In this document: positions 1 to 8,018 of the stretch, piece after piece
Position numbering within the stretch: position 1 is the first letter of the stretch
Layout of the letters: every line of letters begins with the position of its first letter
Source: Oscillatoriales cyanobacterium
GTDB lineage: Bacteria; Cyanobacteriota; Cyanobacteriia; Cyanobacteriales; Microcoleaceae
Direction of reading: 5' to 3'
Length of the DNA: 64,000 nucleotides
Assembly (NCBI GenBank): GCA_004293365.1
Contig: RDYN01000007.1
Coordinates: forward strand, 1-64,000
Position numbers and translations under genes: made by a program
Notes under the pieces: model-generated
What the model saw: the letters and a program-made list of their open reading frames with translations, nothing else
The model's database searches: none
Told to the model about the DNA's origin: nothing

Positions 1-180
1 AGTCGGTACGATCGCCTGAAAGTCGGTACGATCGACTGAAAGTCGGTACGATCGCCTGAAAGTCGGTACGATCGCCTGAAAGTCGGTACGATCGACTGAA
101 AGTCGGTACGATCGACTGATTGATGTGGCGATCGCCTGATTGATGTGGCGATCGCCTGATTGATGTGGCGATCGACCGTC
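1..180. repeat. 20-bp tandem repeat array, cut by the window edge
   Basis: Nine head-to-tail 20-bp units are visible. The first six read AGTCGGTACGATCGNCTGAA (N is C or A); the last three change to a related unit built on TGATGTGGCGATCGCCTGAT. Every unit contains a GATCG core, so the array repeats a HIP1-like motif once per two helical turns. The array begins before base 1, so its length is unknown. No gene overlaps it. Confidence 0.9.
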
Positions 181-200
181 CTCACTCTTTTAAGATACAA

Positions 201-257
201 GGGGCGGGTTCACAGATGAATTTAGTCCCCCACCGATAATCTCGATCAACCCGCCCC
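201..257. repeat. inverted repeat GGGGCGGGTT / AACCCGCCCC
   Basis: Perfect 10-bp arms (201-210 and 248-257) flank a 37-base loop. It lies between the tandem array and the DUF423 gene. It may be a terminator of an upstream unit or a dispersed element; no second copy was noticed in this window. Confidence 0.55.
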
Positions 258-331
258 CGCCCAACCGATCGCCCCGATCGCCTTTCCTCACCCAACCGTA
301 AAATTAAATAAAATTAAATTATCATTAAAAT

Positions 332-724
332 ATGTCAACCCTCATCCTAACGCGCATTTTCATAGCAGCCGCAGCCGTATTCGGAGGTTTGTCAGTTGCG
401 GGCGGGGCTTTTGCCTCCCACGCTTTGAAAAATCAATTGAGCGATCGAGCTTTAGCAATTTTTGAGACCGGCGCCCGCTATCAAATGTACCACGCTCTGG
501 CTTTATTGCTCGTCGCTTTATTCTTAAGCCGCGCCCCAGAGGATCAAACCTTTTTTGCAGTGGCTGGATGGGCTTTTATTGCGGGTACAATCGTCTTTTC
601 AGGTAGTTTGTACGCCCTGAGTTTGACTGACATCAAAGGGCTGGGTGCAATTACGCCGCTGGGCGGAGTTGCTTTTATTGTCGGTTGGGGCTGTTTGGCT
701 GTTGCAGCTTGGAGTTTTAAATAG
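332..724 (+). CDS. DUF423 family small membrane protein
   Basis: A 130-aa protein matching the DUF423 (YgdD-like) family in length and pattern: four hydrophobic segments (about residues 7-28, 50-66, 74-94, 103-126), the early glycine-rich stretch GGLSVAGGAFASHAL and the following L-x-FETGARYQMYHALALL segment, both typical of the family. An inner-membrane location is expected; the biochemical role of the family is unknown. The ATG at 332 has no clear Shine-Dalgarno sequence, which is common in cyanobacteria. The gene is convergent with the hypothetical gene that ends at 820, with a heptamer repeat between them. Confidence 0.85.
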   Translation: MSTLILTRIFIAAAAVFGGLSVAGGAFASHALKNQLSDRALAIFETGARYQMYHALALLLVALFLSRAPEDQTFFAVAGWAFIAGTIVFSGSLYALSLTDIKGLGAITPLGGVAFIVGWGCLAVAAWSFK

Positions 725-773
725 AGATTGGCAATTACCAATGCCAAATCCCTCCGCGAGAGCTCTGCTTTTC

Positions 774-822
774 TACCCCATGCCCCATGCCCCATGCCCT
801 ATGCCCAATTCCCAATTCCCTA
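774..822. repeat. heptanucleotide tandem repeat (STRR)
   Basis: Short tandem 7-mers of the CCCCATG type decay into CCCAATT/CCCTAAT variants. Such STRR sequences are typical of filamentous cyanobacteria. This one separates two convergent stop codons and runs into the stop of the minus-strand gene. Confidence 0.8.
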
Positions 823-1914
823 ATTTTCAAACACATCGCTGGAAAACATCTCTGTCACGGTACGCAAGTAAGGTAAAAATACCATAACATCGGCCGCCGG
901 CAGGCGATCGGATATTTCCCAAAACAAAATCAGCAGCATATCCTGCACTAACTCCCAACTTACATGAAGTTTTGGGTACAGCATCACGCAAATTGGAAAC
1001 AATTCTTGCTGTACCGGGCGAATGCTTTGTTCCAAAACGCACCAGCACAAATAACTTTGAAAAATCTCGACATCCCGAATACCAGAAATTTTTACCTGCG
1101 GATCTGTCAAATAACCGCTACTGCTGCGGTATCCTTGATGCTGGGAACTAGCTCGTTGGTACACTGCATTAGCAATCTGAGTTGTCTGCTGCAACAAATG
1201 CTGAACAGCTAACAGAGGTTTTGAATTCGGCGCATGATCTGCTGCGGCTTCATTAATTTCTCCGTGGGGAATGTGCAGGTAGTCGTCTACAACTTTTAAG
1301 TAGGGTGCAAATTCCGATCGCTCTGACTCCGAAAGACATCCTAACAAGATTTTGCTAGTGTATTGAAACTCCAACGTCACAAATCCCAGCACTAACGGAT
1401 CTGTGTCTGAGTATTTCCGCCTCACCTGGACAATATCTTTTCCCACCAGCACTGACAAGCGGAAAACAGGTTCTCTATCGCCGTAAGCGTCTATTGCTTT
1501 CCGATATAAGGTGCAAGTGTCGCGGGCAATTTCTTCTTGATTAATTAAGCTAGGATCGATCGCGTGTCGCTCTATTTGTTCCCCTAAAAGAGCCTCTACT
1601 TTACTCCAAGCTATCTCGCTGGCTACTTTCAGAGTATCTGTCAATTTGTCAACTACTTTAGCTCGATTTCCATCAAAATTGCTTGACTCTGGGCTTTCGG
1701 AGATTTGCTGATGCGCTTGGTTTTCTCGTGCCGCTACTGTACTGTAATATTTTTTTGCCCAGCTAACTGCTAAGGAAGAAACGCTAACTCCTTTAGCCTC
1801 TGGGATGTTGTGAGTGTCCGATTCAGTAATAGCCTGTGACGCAAAACTGTCGCCCTGTTGCAGTTCGTCGGCCATCGATAAAAACTTTGAAGATAGTTGT
1901 GAAATACCAGCCAT
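820..1914 (-). CDS. conserved hypothetical protein, 364 aa
   Basis: Not recognised as a named family. The protein is soluble and mainly helical in appearance, with an N-terminal region of about 90 residues rich in Ser/Ala/Glu and an acidic, leucine-rich body; no signal peptide, membrane segment or catalytic motif is evident. The ATG at 1914 is preceded by GAGG about 8 bases upstream, which supports this start. The gene stands alone, convergent with the DUF423 gene and divergent from the phosphohexomutase across about 820 bp. Its codon use and HIP1 content resemble its neighbours. It is probably a real cyanobacterial gene of unknown role. Confidence 0.7.
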   Translation of the reverse strand: MAGISQLSSKFLSMADELQQGDSFASQAITESDTHNIPEAKGVSVSSLAVSWAKKYYSTVAARENQAHQQISESPESSNFDGNRAKVVDKLTDTLKVASEIAWSKVEALLGEQIERHAIDPSLINQEEIARDTCTLYRKAIDAYGDREPVFRLSVLVGKDIVQVRRKYSDTDPLVLGFVTLEFQYTSKILLGCLSESERSEFAPYLKVVDDYLHIPHGEINEAAADHAPNSKPLLAVQHLLQQTTQIANAVYQRASSQHQGYRSSSGYLTDPQVKISGIRDVEIFQSYLCWCVLEQSIRPVQQELFPICVMLYPKLHVSWELVQDMLLILFWEISDRLPAADVMVFLPYLRTVTEMFSSDVFEN

Positions 1915-2735
1915 GAGAAACCTCGTTGTTTTATAAAGCCGTACCCGATAGATTCCCCTAATTTTTAAAGTTATTAAATATAATCTTCTGCATTTATACC
2001 CTGAGAGTCATCCGCCATTGTGCTTAAAACTATGAGCCATTTGGCTGCACTGCCTCAATCTTATATAACTTGCACGTTAATAACGCTATTTATTGTGCGC
2101 TCGATCACAGTCACCCTGTGATAGTCACCGATTTTTTTTCTTTACCTGTAAAGATGGCAAAAATAAATTCAATTTCTCTTAAAAGCTCAGAATTAAAGTC
2201 TAGTCTGCCTTGAAAAAATTGCTCCTTGAGATATTTTATCTTTTTTTTGTCGTTTGTGTCGATCGCCCTACGTTCTCAAAGAATCTAGGCTACATCACGA
2301 TCGGTGACTTTGATTAATTTATTTCCCTAGGTGAAACAATAAATTTATTGTCAGCCCTGCAGTTGTTAGGAAACCTTAACACATTCAACCATCGGCTTTT
2401 ATAAATAAATAATTAAATTTGAGATGAGACTCAGATTTATTTGATTTTCGTTAATGCCATTGTCAGCGCGGTTTTTGGCGCTCAGTTTTTTTAGATTCCA
2501 GATCGCCCGATCGCGCTTCAAAACCGGAATTTCGATCGACTCGTCCGATCGTTCCGGCATGATACCAAATCTGGCTGCTGCGAGTCCTCTGCCGGAGGTG
2601 ATAGCCTGTGGCAACAACGATAGGATTAGGTTTAAGGGCAAGCGCGCGCGATCGATCCTGAAAAACAGCACGGCCAGTACGTCTTTAAGGATATGGCTTC
2701 GGGTAGGATTAGTAGGACGAGAGGAAGTGGATAAA
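1915..2735. other. long divergent spacer
   Basis: About 820 bp between the divergent hypothetical gene and phosphohexomutase gene. It is AT-rich in 1960-2420 and contains a short palindrome (TCACAGTCACCCTGTGA, near 2105-2121). An open frame on the plus strand continues upstream of the phosphohexomutase start to 2454, but its translation is basic and low in complexity and lacks the family N-terminus, so it is treated as non-coding. Promoters for both flanking genes must lie here; no individual one could be fixed. Confidence 0.5.
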
Positions 2736-4169
2736 ATGAGCGCCAGCAATTCAACAGAAGAAATCAAGTTCGGAACCGATGGGTGGCGGGGACTGATTGC
2801 CCATGACTTTACTTTTGCCAACGTGCGAAAAGTCACCCGGGCGATCGCCAGCTACCTCGAAACCGCTTACACGAAAGACCGCCCAGTGCTAGTATCCTAC
2901 GATACCCGCTTTCTGGCAGACGAATTCGCCCGCACCTCGGCGGAAGTATTGGCAGATTTGGGATGGACGGTGATGGTGGTCGATCGAGATTGTCCGACAC
3001 CAGTCATCGCCTACAGCGCCAAGCATCTCAACTCCGCAGGAGCTCTGATGTTTACGGCTTCACACAATCCCGCACCTTATTGCGGCATCAAATACATCCC
3101 CGACTACGCGGGCCCGGCTACCCCGGAAATTACTGATACGATTGTAGCAAATATTGCTGGTGCTTCTGATGCCCCAGCCATAGGCAGCCACAACGATAAA
3201 ATCTCCACTTTTGACCCGAAACCCGAATATCTGAAGTTTCTTTATACTTTGATCGATGTGGAGCGGATTCGCTCTGCTAAGTTGAAGGTGAAGTACGACG
3301 CTCTTTATTCGACTTCTCGCGGCTATCTCGACGGCGTTTTGGAACACTGCGGCTGCGATGTGGAAAGTTTTCACACTTACCGCGACGTGCTGTTTGGGGG
3401 CGGAATGCCTGAACCCAAGGGCGAACAGTTAGTCGAGTTGGTGGAAGCTGTTACAAAGGATGCGGCTGATTTGGGTTTGGCTACGGATGGCGACAGCGAT
3501 CGCTTTGGTATTGTTGATGAGTTGGGAAATGTCTTGACTCCGAATACCGTGTTGTTGCTGTTGGCGCGTCACTTGGTTAAGAATAAAGGCCTGACTGGGG
3601 CGATCGTCCGTACCGTCGCAACTACCCACTTGCTAGATAACATGGCCGCCAAATACGGTTTAACAATCTACGAAACCGCAGTCGGCTTTAAATACATCGG
3701 CGAAAAGATGCGGGAAACAGCCGTGCTCATCGGTGGAGAAGAGTCTGGCGGTTTGAGCGTTTTGGGTCACATCCCCGAAAAAGACGGGATTTTGGCTGAT
3801 ATGCTAGTTGCTGAGGCGATCGCCTATGAAGGCAAACCGCTTTCTCAGCTAGTAGAAGAAGCCATCAAAGAAGCCGACGGCCCCCTGTACAACAAACGCT
3901 TGGACTTGCACTTAGAAGACGCGCACAAAGCAGCCGTTTTGGACTCTTTCACCAAGAATCCCCCGACAGAAATAGCGGGTATTGGTGTTAAGGAATTGGG
4001 GCGCAAAGACGGGATTAAACTGTATCTTGAAGACGGCGGTTGGGTATTGCTGCGGCCTTCGGGAACCGAGCCTTTGATGCGCGTTTACATGGAAACCAAC
4101 TCTGTGGAAAAGGAAACCAAAGTTGCCGAGTACATGGAAAAGGTAATTGCCAAGTTAGAACCTGCTTAA
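2736..4169 (+). CDS. phosphoglucomutase/phosphomannomutase family protein
   Basis: A 477-aa alpha-D-phosphohexomutase. All four family loops are visible: the phosphoserine loop TASHNP (Ser109 carries the phosphate), the metal loop DGDSDR, the sugar loop GEESGG and the phosphate loop RPSGTEP near the C-terminus. The start at 2736 (MSASNSTEEIKFGTDGWRG) is preceded by GAGGAAG about 10 bases upstream and gives the usual N-terminus; the longer open frame from 2454 does not. The protein interconverts hexose 1- and 6-phosphates in glycogen and cell-wall sugar metabolism, or may belong to the cyanobacterial branch reported to make glucose-1,6-bisphosphate (Slr1334 type). Motifs alone do not separate these. 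Confidence 0.92.
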   Translation: MSASNSTEEIKFGTDGWRGLIAHDFTFANVRKVTRAIASYLETAYTKDRPVLVSYDTRFLADEFARTSAEVLADLGWTVMVVDRDCPTPVIAYSAKHLNSAGALMFTASHNPAPYCGIKYIPDYAGPATPEITDTIVANIAGASDAPAIGSHNDKISTFDPKPEYLKFLYTLIDVERIRSAKLKVKYDALYSTSRGYLDGVLEHCGCDVESFHTYRDVLFGGGMPEPKGEQLVELVEAVTKDAADLGLATDGDSDRFGIVDELGNVLTPNTVLLLLARHLVKNKGLTGAIVRTVATTHLLDNMAAKYGLTIYETAVGFKYIGEKMRETAVLIGGEESGGLSVLGHIPEKDGILADMLVAEAIAYEGKPLSQLVEEAIKEADGPLYNKRLDLHLEDAHKAAVLDSFTKNPPTEIAGIGVKELGRKDGIKLYLEDGGWVLLRPSGTEPLMRVYMETNSVEKETKVAEYMEKVIAKLEPA

Positions 4170-4216
4170 TTTTCAATTTATCGTAATGCGGAGTTTTTCT
4201 CCTAAGCGTTGAGATT

Positions 4217-4241
4217 GTAGGGTGCGCAGTGCGCACCTTAC
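4217..4241. repeat. dispersed palindrome family A (GTAGGGTGCGCAGTGCGCACC)
   Basis: A 25-base near-perfect palindrome about 45 bp after the phosphohexomutase stop. The same element recurs in this window at 34850-34874, 38600-38641 (double), 38744-38768, 38833-38853 (partial), 44180-44204, 50956-51056 (three copies) and 52562-52586. It may act as a bidirectional terminator or be a non-autonomous mobile repeat. Confidence 0.85.
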
Positions 4242-4456
4242 GTATTTTTGATAAATTTAGCAAAGCTTCTGAACATTATATCTCTGGTATTAATTCGTTT
4301 TCAATTACTTAAATTATCTGCGTTTATCTGTGTTTATCAGTCTGATATCTGCGGTTTTTGTACCAATCAAAGACTTATGCAATCGCTCTATTAATCATCA
4401 ATACTTGTCAGCCACCATTGACAAACAAATCAAAATTATCAGTATTCGATCGCACT

Positions 4457-4927
4457 TTAAAATCTTTCCATCAAATCTTTTTCTTGGGCATAAACATCCC
4501 GTAGCTGTTGCAGCCCAGAAGCAGAAATTGCCGATTTAAGTTTAGCTACCAACATTCCCCACTCCAGCAAACTGTCAACTGAAACAGCCTCTTTGAACTT
4601 GTGCGTGTAGAATTTAGTCCAAAATCCGGGTGCTTGCTTGCCTTTCCAGCGTTTGTACCATCTGCCAAAATCTTGAGGGGAAGGCGGATTTACTTCTAAG
4701 ATTGGGGGGAAATCGGCGTAGCTGACAAACCGGCTGATGCCTTTGGCGTGCACATACACCATGTAGCGACAGCATTCGATGCGATAAATCTCGTCTACTG
4801 AGATATTGAACAGCAGTGCGACTGTTTCTTCAGTGACGAATCGCGCCAGCGGATGCAGGATGGGAGATTTGTGAATTATTTTGGATTCTGCGATCGTCCG
4901 CGATTTTGACTGATTTTCTGATATCAT
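4457..4927 (-). CDS. conserved hypothetical protein, 156 aa
   Basis: Not recognised. It is a soluble, mixed-composition protein with an aromatic-rich central part (several Trp and Tyr around residues 85-110, including FGRWYKRWKGKQAPGFWTKF) and a helical C-terminus. The ATG at 4927 follows AGAGG by about 10 bases. It stands alone, divergent from the XRE cassette array and convergent with the phosphohexomutase. No signal peptide or membrane segment. Confidence 0.65.
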   Translation of the reverse strand: MISENQSKSRTIAESKIIHKSPILHPLARFVTEETVALLFNISVDEIYRIECCRYMVYVHAKGISRFVSYADFPPILEVNPPSPQDFGRWYKRWKGKQAPGFWTKFYTHKFKEAVSVDSLLEWGMLVAKLKSAISASGLQQLRDVYAQEKDLMERF

Positions 4928-5052
4928 GGCTGGTAGACCTCTGGATATGGTAAATGCACCTGTCGATCGAGAGTAAATCTCTTGAGATTTAGGTAAATCC
5001 CTTGATGGTCGGTCTGTAGGACAGAAAAAATCTGTCTAAATTACGTTTTACA

Positions 5053-5099
5053 GACGATCGCCCTTTAGTTTTCGAGGCCGGGGGGCGATCGGCTTTTTA
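5053..5099 (+). terminator. HIP1-paired hairpin before the XRE array
   Basis: ACGATCGCCC and GGGGGCGATCGG are arms of a hairpin followed by CTTTTT. The central sequence (TTTAGTTTTCGAGGCCGGGGG) matches the hairpins that follow each of the three XRE genes, so this may be the tail of an earlier, lost copy of the cassette. Confidence 0.6.
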
Positions 5100-5140
5100 G
5101 ATAAAATAATTATAAGGTGTTACAGCACCCATTGTCAAGC

Positions 5141-5353
5141 ATGGGTTTAGTTAGAATTAAAGTCAGAGAACTAGCCGCCGAGAAAGGTTGGACATTCAAG
5201 GAAGTTTCAGAACGTTCTGGCGTGGTGTACAACACTGTCAAGCATTATGCTCGTTGTCCAGGGCTGACAACGGTGGACTTTACTTTGTTGCGGAAATTAG
5301 CTCGGACTTTTGACGTGATGATTGAAGACTTGGTTGAGGTTTTGGAAGAGTAG
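5141..5353 (+). CDS. small XRE-family HTH protein, array copy 1
   Basis: A 70-aa Cro/CI-type helix-turn-helix protein. The HTH covers roughly residues 14-60 (WTFKEVSERSGVVYNTVKHYA, then the aliphatic helix LLRKLARTFDVMIEDLVEVLEE). It is little more than a DNA-binding domain, with no effector or oligomerisation domain. ATG 5141 is preferred to an upstream GTG (5117) because all three copies align from MGLVR/KGLVR. Copies 2 and 3 follow with start-to-start spacing of exactly 304 bp. It probably binds DNA, perhaps its own cassette; the target is unknown. Confidence 0.85.
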   Translation: MGLVRIKVRELAAEKGWTFKEVSERSGVVYNTVKHYARCPGLTTVDFTLLRKLARTFDVMIEDLVEVLEE

Positions 5354-5397
5354 GGCGATCGACCTTTAGTTTTCTAGACGGGGGCGATCGCTTTTTC
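5354..5397 (+). terminator. terminator after XRE copy 1
   Basis: GGGCGATCGACC and GGGGGCGATCGC form a HIP1-based stem around a TTTAGTTTTCTAGAC loop, followed by TTTTT: a rho-independent terminator shape. It starts directly after the stop codon. Confidence 0.7.
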
Positions 5398-5444
5398 AGA
5401 TATCTAATATTAAACGACAGCAGATTGTCATTTGTCAAGTAAGT

Positions 5445-5663
5445 ATGAGTAAAGGCTTAGTGAGGTTGCGGATTCGGGAGTTTGCAGACCAGAATGGCTG
5501 GACACTTAAGGAAGTTTCAGATCGATCGGGCGTTGGTTACAGTACCATTAGGAACTACGCCCAATGTCAAGGCATGACAACCGTTAACTTTGCCTACCTG
5601 CACAGGTTGGCTCGGACTTTTGATGTGATGATTGAGGATTTGGTAGAGATTTTGGAGGAATAG
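5445..5663 (+). CDS. small XRE-family HTH protein, array copy 2
   Basis: A 72-aa paralogue of the flanking copies (MSKGLVRLRIREFADQNGW...). The HTH covers roughly residues 16-62, with recognition-helix residues VGYSTIRNYA unlike the VVYNTVKHYA of copy 1 and VVYSTITTYA of copy 3, so the three may read different sites. The C-terminal TFDVMIEDLVEILEE is nearly identical in all. The sequence before the start (TTTGTCAAG) is also shared, showing that promoter and gene were duplicated together. The hairpin after this copy is degenerate (one arm reads GCGCTCGCC), so read-through into copy 3 is possible. Confidence 0.85.
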   Translation: MSKGLVRLRIREFADQNGWTLKEVSDRSGVGYSTIRNYAQCQGMTTVNFAYLHRLARTFDVMIEDLVEILEE

Positions 5664-5748
5664 GGCGATCGACCTTGAGTTATTCAAACCGAGAAGCGCT
5701 CGCCTTGTTATATGCAATCATAAAACGCAGTTGCATTATTTGTCAAGT

Positions 5749-5961
5749 ATGGGTTTAGTCAGAATCAAAGTTAGAGAACTGGCGGCAGAGAAAGGCTGGA
5801 CGTTCAAGGAAGTCTCAGAGCGTTCTGGTGTGGTTTACAGTACGATCACAACTTATGCTCGGCGATCGTCGATATCAATGGTTGATTTTACTGCCCTGTA
5901 CAAGTTAGCGCGGGCGTTTGACGTGATGATTGAGGATTTGGTTGAGATTATTGAGGAATAG
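5749..5961 (+). CDS. small XRE-family HTH protein, array copy 3
   Basis: A 70-aa paralogue, nearly identical to copy 1 in the first 30 residues and to copies 1 and 2 in the last 20, but different in the recognition helix and loop (TITTYARRSSISMVDF). The ATG at 5749 matches the aligned starts; an in-frame TTG lies upstream at 5731. It sits exactly 304 bp after copy 2. Sequence identity that is high at the ends and low at the recognition helix suggests diversification of binding specificity. Confidence 0.85.
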   Translation: MGLVRIKVRELAAEKGWTFKEVSERSGVVYSTITTYARRSSISMVDFTALYKLARAFDVMIEDLVEIIEE

Positions 5962-6006
5962 GTCGATCGCCGCTAAGTTGTCAAGACCGGGGGCGATCGC
6001 CTTTTT
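5962..6006 (+). terminator. terminator after XRE copy 3
   Basis: GGTCGATCGCC pairs with GGGGGCGATCGCC and is followed by TTTTT. It is homologous to the hairpins that end copies 1 and 2, and closes the array. Confidence 0.7.
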
Positions 6007-6116
6007 GTATTTTTTACACTATAGCATGATTAACTATGATTAGTCAAACATTATCATACTTAATCTGAATTAGGATGCTAACATCAAGAAAAGTTATTAA
6101 TAGTTGATTATTCTTT

Positions 6117-6311
6117 GTGGCAAAAACTAATACGGCGATCGCGGTCAGTTCCGTGATTAAGGAAGTCATTCAAAAACAAGCCCAAGCGACCAGACTCACC
6201 CAGAAGGAAGTCGTGTATTTGGGAATGCTGGCAATTGATGCACTCGACAAGGAAAGCCGCCAAGAGTTGGCGGATAAGGTGCATCAGATGCAGGTGAATG
6301 GGGAGATTTGA
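6117..6311 (+). CDS. small hypothetical protein, possible RHH-type DNA-binding
   Basis: A 64-aa protein starting at GTG 6117 (VAKTNTAIAVSSVIKEVIQKQAQATRLTQKEV...). The short N-terminal strand followed by two predicted helices (residues 12-27 and 30-45) resembles ribbon-helix-helix or other antitoxin-like small proteins, but no diagnostic motif is present. It follows the XRE array on the same strand after about 155 bp and is followed by a GGCGATCGGGC segment like those after the XRE genes. No toxin gene is adjacent on this strand. Confidence 0.5.
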   Translation: MAKTNTAIAVSSVIKEVIQKQAQATRLTQKEVVYLGMLAIDALDKESRQELADKVHQMQVNGEI

Positions 6312-6390
6312 GGGGTTGAGGGCGATCGGGCTTTTGGTGAAAAGAGGGGAATGCGATTCAGTCCGCTCCTACAGAATAGTTGTGTCGCTG

Positions 6391-7314
6391 TCAAGGATTG
6401 TAGTCCATTAAGCTCAAATATTTCAAGCCAATCCAATCACCGCGTGCGGTACAGCCAAACTTGTATCCGCATCCTACATCCCAGAAGCAAAACATATATT
6501 GTTTTTGGTCTTGCAGGTATTCATGGACTAACTGATTAGTAGGTTCCTCCTCAGAAAAGTCAAGATAATTTATATTGAAATAGTAAATGTCATCCTCCAA
6601 AAACTTTCCCACCTTCAGAGCTTTTTTAATTGCTGTAGCTTCCTCAGAAGCTGCTGTGCAAAAAATCTGATGATGGTGGCTGTATTCGTTGTAGTAACCA
6701 GTCACTTGAATAGGTTTAAATTTAGCAAGAATTTTACGAATTTTATCATGTAAATCTCGCGTTACAAAGTTTCGTGAGTCACAGCAAGTTAGTGACGCGA
6801 AGGCTGGATGATACGAATTAGAGTATCGATTCCAAACGGCATCGGGAACGGTAGGAGCAAGACAAATCCAGTCCGAATCTGGAGTTTGACCCACAATTAT
6901 ATAAATCTTAAATTCGCCCGACCCCCGACGATAGTTGAGGCTACGTTCAATGCTACTCAAACTGTAAACTTTAAGGTTCTGCAAACTCTTTTTTAAGAAG
7001 TAGGCTAAGGCATTGTAATACTGGAAATGCTGTGATTGTAAATATGGATTCCAGGATTTATCTTTACGTTTTCGTCGAGGTGGTGCGTATTCATAGCCAG
7101 GATATTCCTTGGGGTCAATGGGCAATCCACGTCGCTCTATGAGTTTCCATGCTGTAATGGCTCGATCTATATCTGCAAGCTGAACAAAGCCTTCGGAGAC
7201 TAACAGATTCCAGGCATTCAGGCTTCCTCTACGCTCTGTATCCCACCAAAATGGGTTCAAACGTTTCGCATAGTTTTTGAACTTGTTGATTAGTTCCTCT
7301 GTCTCAGGGTGCAT
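6391..7314 (-). CDS. hypothetical protein, 307 aa, with a possible NuiA-like segment
   Basis: Not recognised as a whole. The middle (around residues 110-155: a VYSLSS stretch, then GEFKIYIIVGQTPDSDW) resembles the C-terminal strand pattern of the cyanobacterial nuclease inhibitor NuiA, but the match is short and unproven. The protein is rich in Trp, Tyr and His, has a Cys pair near residue 180 (LTCCDS) and a Cys-containing C-terminal part (MFCFWDVGCGYKFGC). No membrane segment. The AT-rich base composition fits an accessory gene. It lies 57 bp downstream of the small-protein pair 7372-7916 on the same strand and may be transcribed with it. Confidence 0.55.
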   Translation of the reverse strand: MHPETEELINKFKNYAKRLNPFWWDTERRGSLNAWNLLVSEGFVQLADIDRAITAWKLIERRGLPIDPKEYPGYEYAPPRRKRKDKSWNPYLQSQHFQYYNALAYFLKKSLQNLKVYSLSSIERSLNYRRGSGEFKIYIIVGQTPDSDWICLAPTVPDAVWNRYSNSYHPAFASLTCCDSRNFVTRDLHDKIRKILAKFKPIQVTGYYNEYSHHHQIFCTAASEEATAIKKALKVGKFLEDDIYYFNINYLDFSEEEPTNQLVHEYLQDQKQYMFCFWDVGCGYKFGCTARGDWIGLKYLSLMDYNP

Positions 7315-7371
7315 ATGACTATGTGAACTACCTAAATCCTCATGTTAAAGATAGAGAATGCGATCGCACTT

Positions 7372-7578
7372 TTATTCCTGCTTGACAGACTCAGCCAACC
7401 GCTTCGCATTCTCCCGCCGATGAACATTAATCGGACTATTGCGAATATCAGCTTCTACCATTGCAATTAGTTCATCTAGTGTTTGAGTCCAAGCTTCCAG
7501 CATTCGATTGCTGTCTCGAAGCATGGCGACAGTTTGCTTAACTTTCTCTGGATCGGGAATTTGTCTTTGCTCGTTCAT
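7372..7578 (-). CDS. small hypothetical protein, second member of duplicated pair (copy 1)
   Basis: A 68-aa helical protein (MNEQRQIPDPEKV...). ATG 7578 overlaps the TGA of the preceding gene in an ATGA junction, so the two are translationally coupled; the longer TTG-started frame from 7590 is less likely. The N-terminus MNE...IP-P-x-V and the helical remainder match the second member of the pair at 61780-61965, which has the same ATGA overlap. Function unknown. The small acidic/basic helical nature would suit an antitoxin or an adaptor, which is only a guess. Confidence 0.7.
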   Translation of the reverse strand: MNEQRQIPDPEKVKQTVAMLRDSNRMLEAWTQTLDELIAMVEADIRNSPINVHRRENAKRLAESVKQE

Positions 7579-7916
7579 AGTATGTTCCAATCCCTTTTAG
7601 CTTCTTGAACACTTGCTGCTGACGCATCAAGCGCAGCTTGTCCTTGCTCAATGCTCCGATATAGTAAATCTAGCATAGCAGAGGAGGCGGGCTGAGCCTC
7701 AGCAATCCGCAGTAACAATGTGTAGAGACGAGAGTAAGGCTCTCTTAGCCGTTCAGCAGAATTTTGAAGTTGGTCTAAAACTGTAGCTGTTGCATCTGTC
7801 TCCCCAGATTGTTCAAAAATGGCAGATTCTGCTGCTTTGGCTGCATCAATTCCTTCCAACAGCCTCCGCTGTAAATTCAATGCACTTGTGATAGTTTTAT
7901 CTGGCAACTTAGCCAT
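7575..7916 (-). CDS. small hypothetical protein, first member of duplicated pair (copy 1)
   Basis: A 113-aa all-helical protein starting MAKLPDKTITSALNLQRRLLEGID. A paralogue of identical length (113 aa, MAKLPVEVAETIWNLKRQLLDIID) is encoded at 61442-61783. Shared features are the LQRRLL/LKRQLL helix, FEQSGETDAT versus FEQFGETDRT at residues 36-45, an RIAEAQP/RLANAQP segment, and a Trp just before the C-terminus. No catalytic motif or membrane segment. It probably forms a helical bundle. The partner gene follows by a 4-bp overlap. Confidence 0.75.
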   Translation of the reverse strand: MAKLPDKTITSALNLQRRLLEGIDAAKAAESAIFEQSGETDATATVLDQLQNSAERLREPYSRLYTLLLRIAEAQPASSAMLDLLYRSIEQGQAALDASAASVQEAKRDWNIL

Positions 7917-8018
7917 ACAAACTTGCTCCTCTCCTTTACATTAACCAACATATACCAAAAAATCCCCGGCCCGAAGGCAGGGGATTTCATTTAATTACCT
8001 AGAAACCAGAGTTCAGAA

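Noticed and set aside
2454-2735. 94-codon N-terminal extension of the phosphohexomutase frame
   Set aside because: Basic low-complexity sequence without family similarity; a good ribosome binding site and the normal N-terminus occur at 2736.
5053-6006. CRISPR-like or integron-like array
   Set aside because: The repeated units contain whole genes and terminators at a 304-bp period; no short repeat-spacer structure and no attC-type site or integrase is visible.
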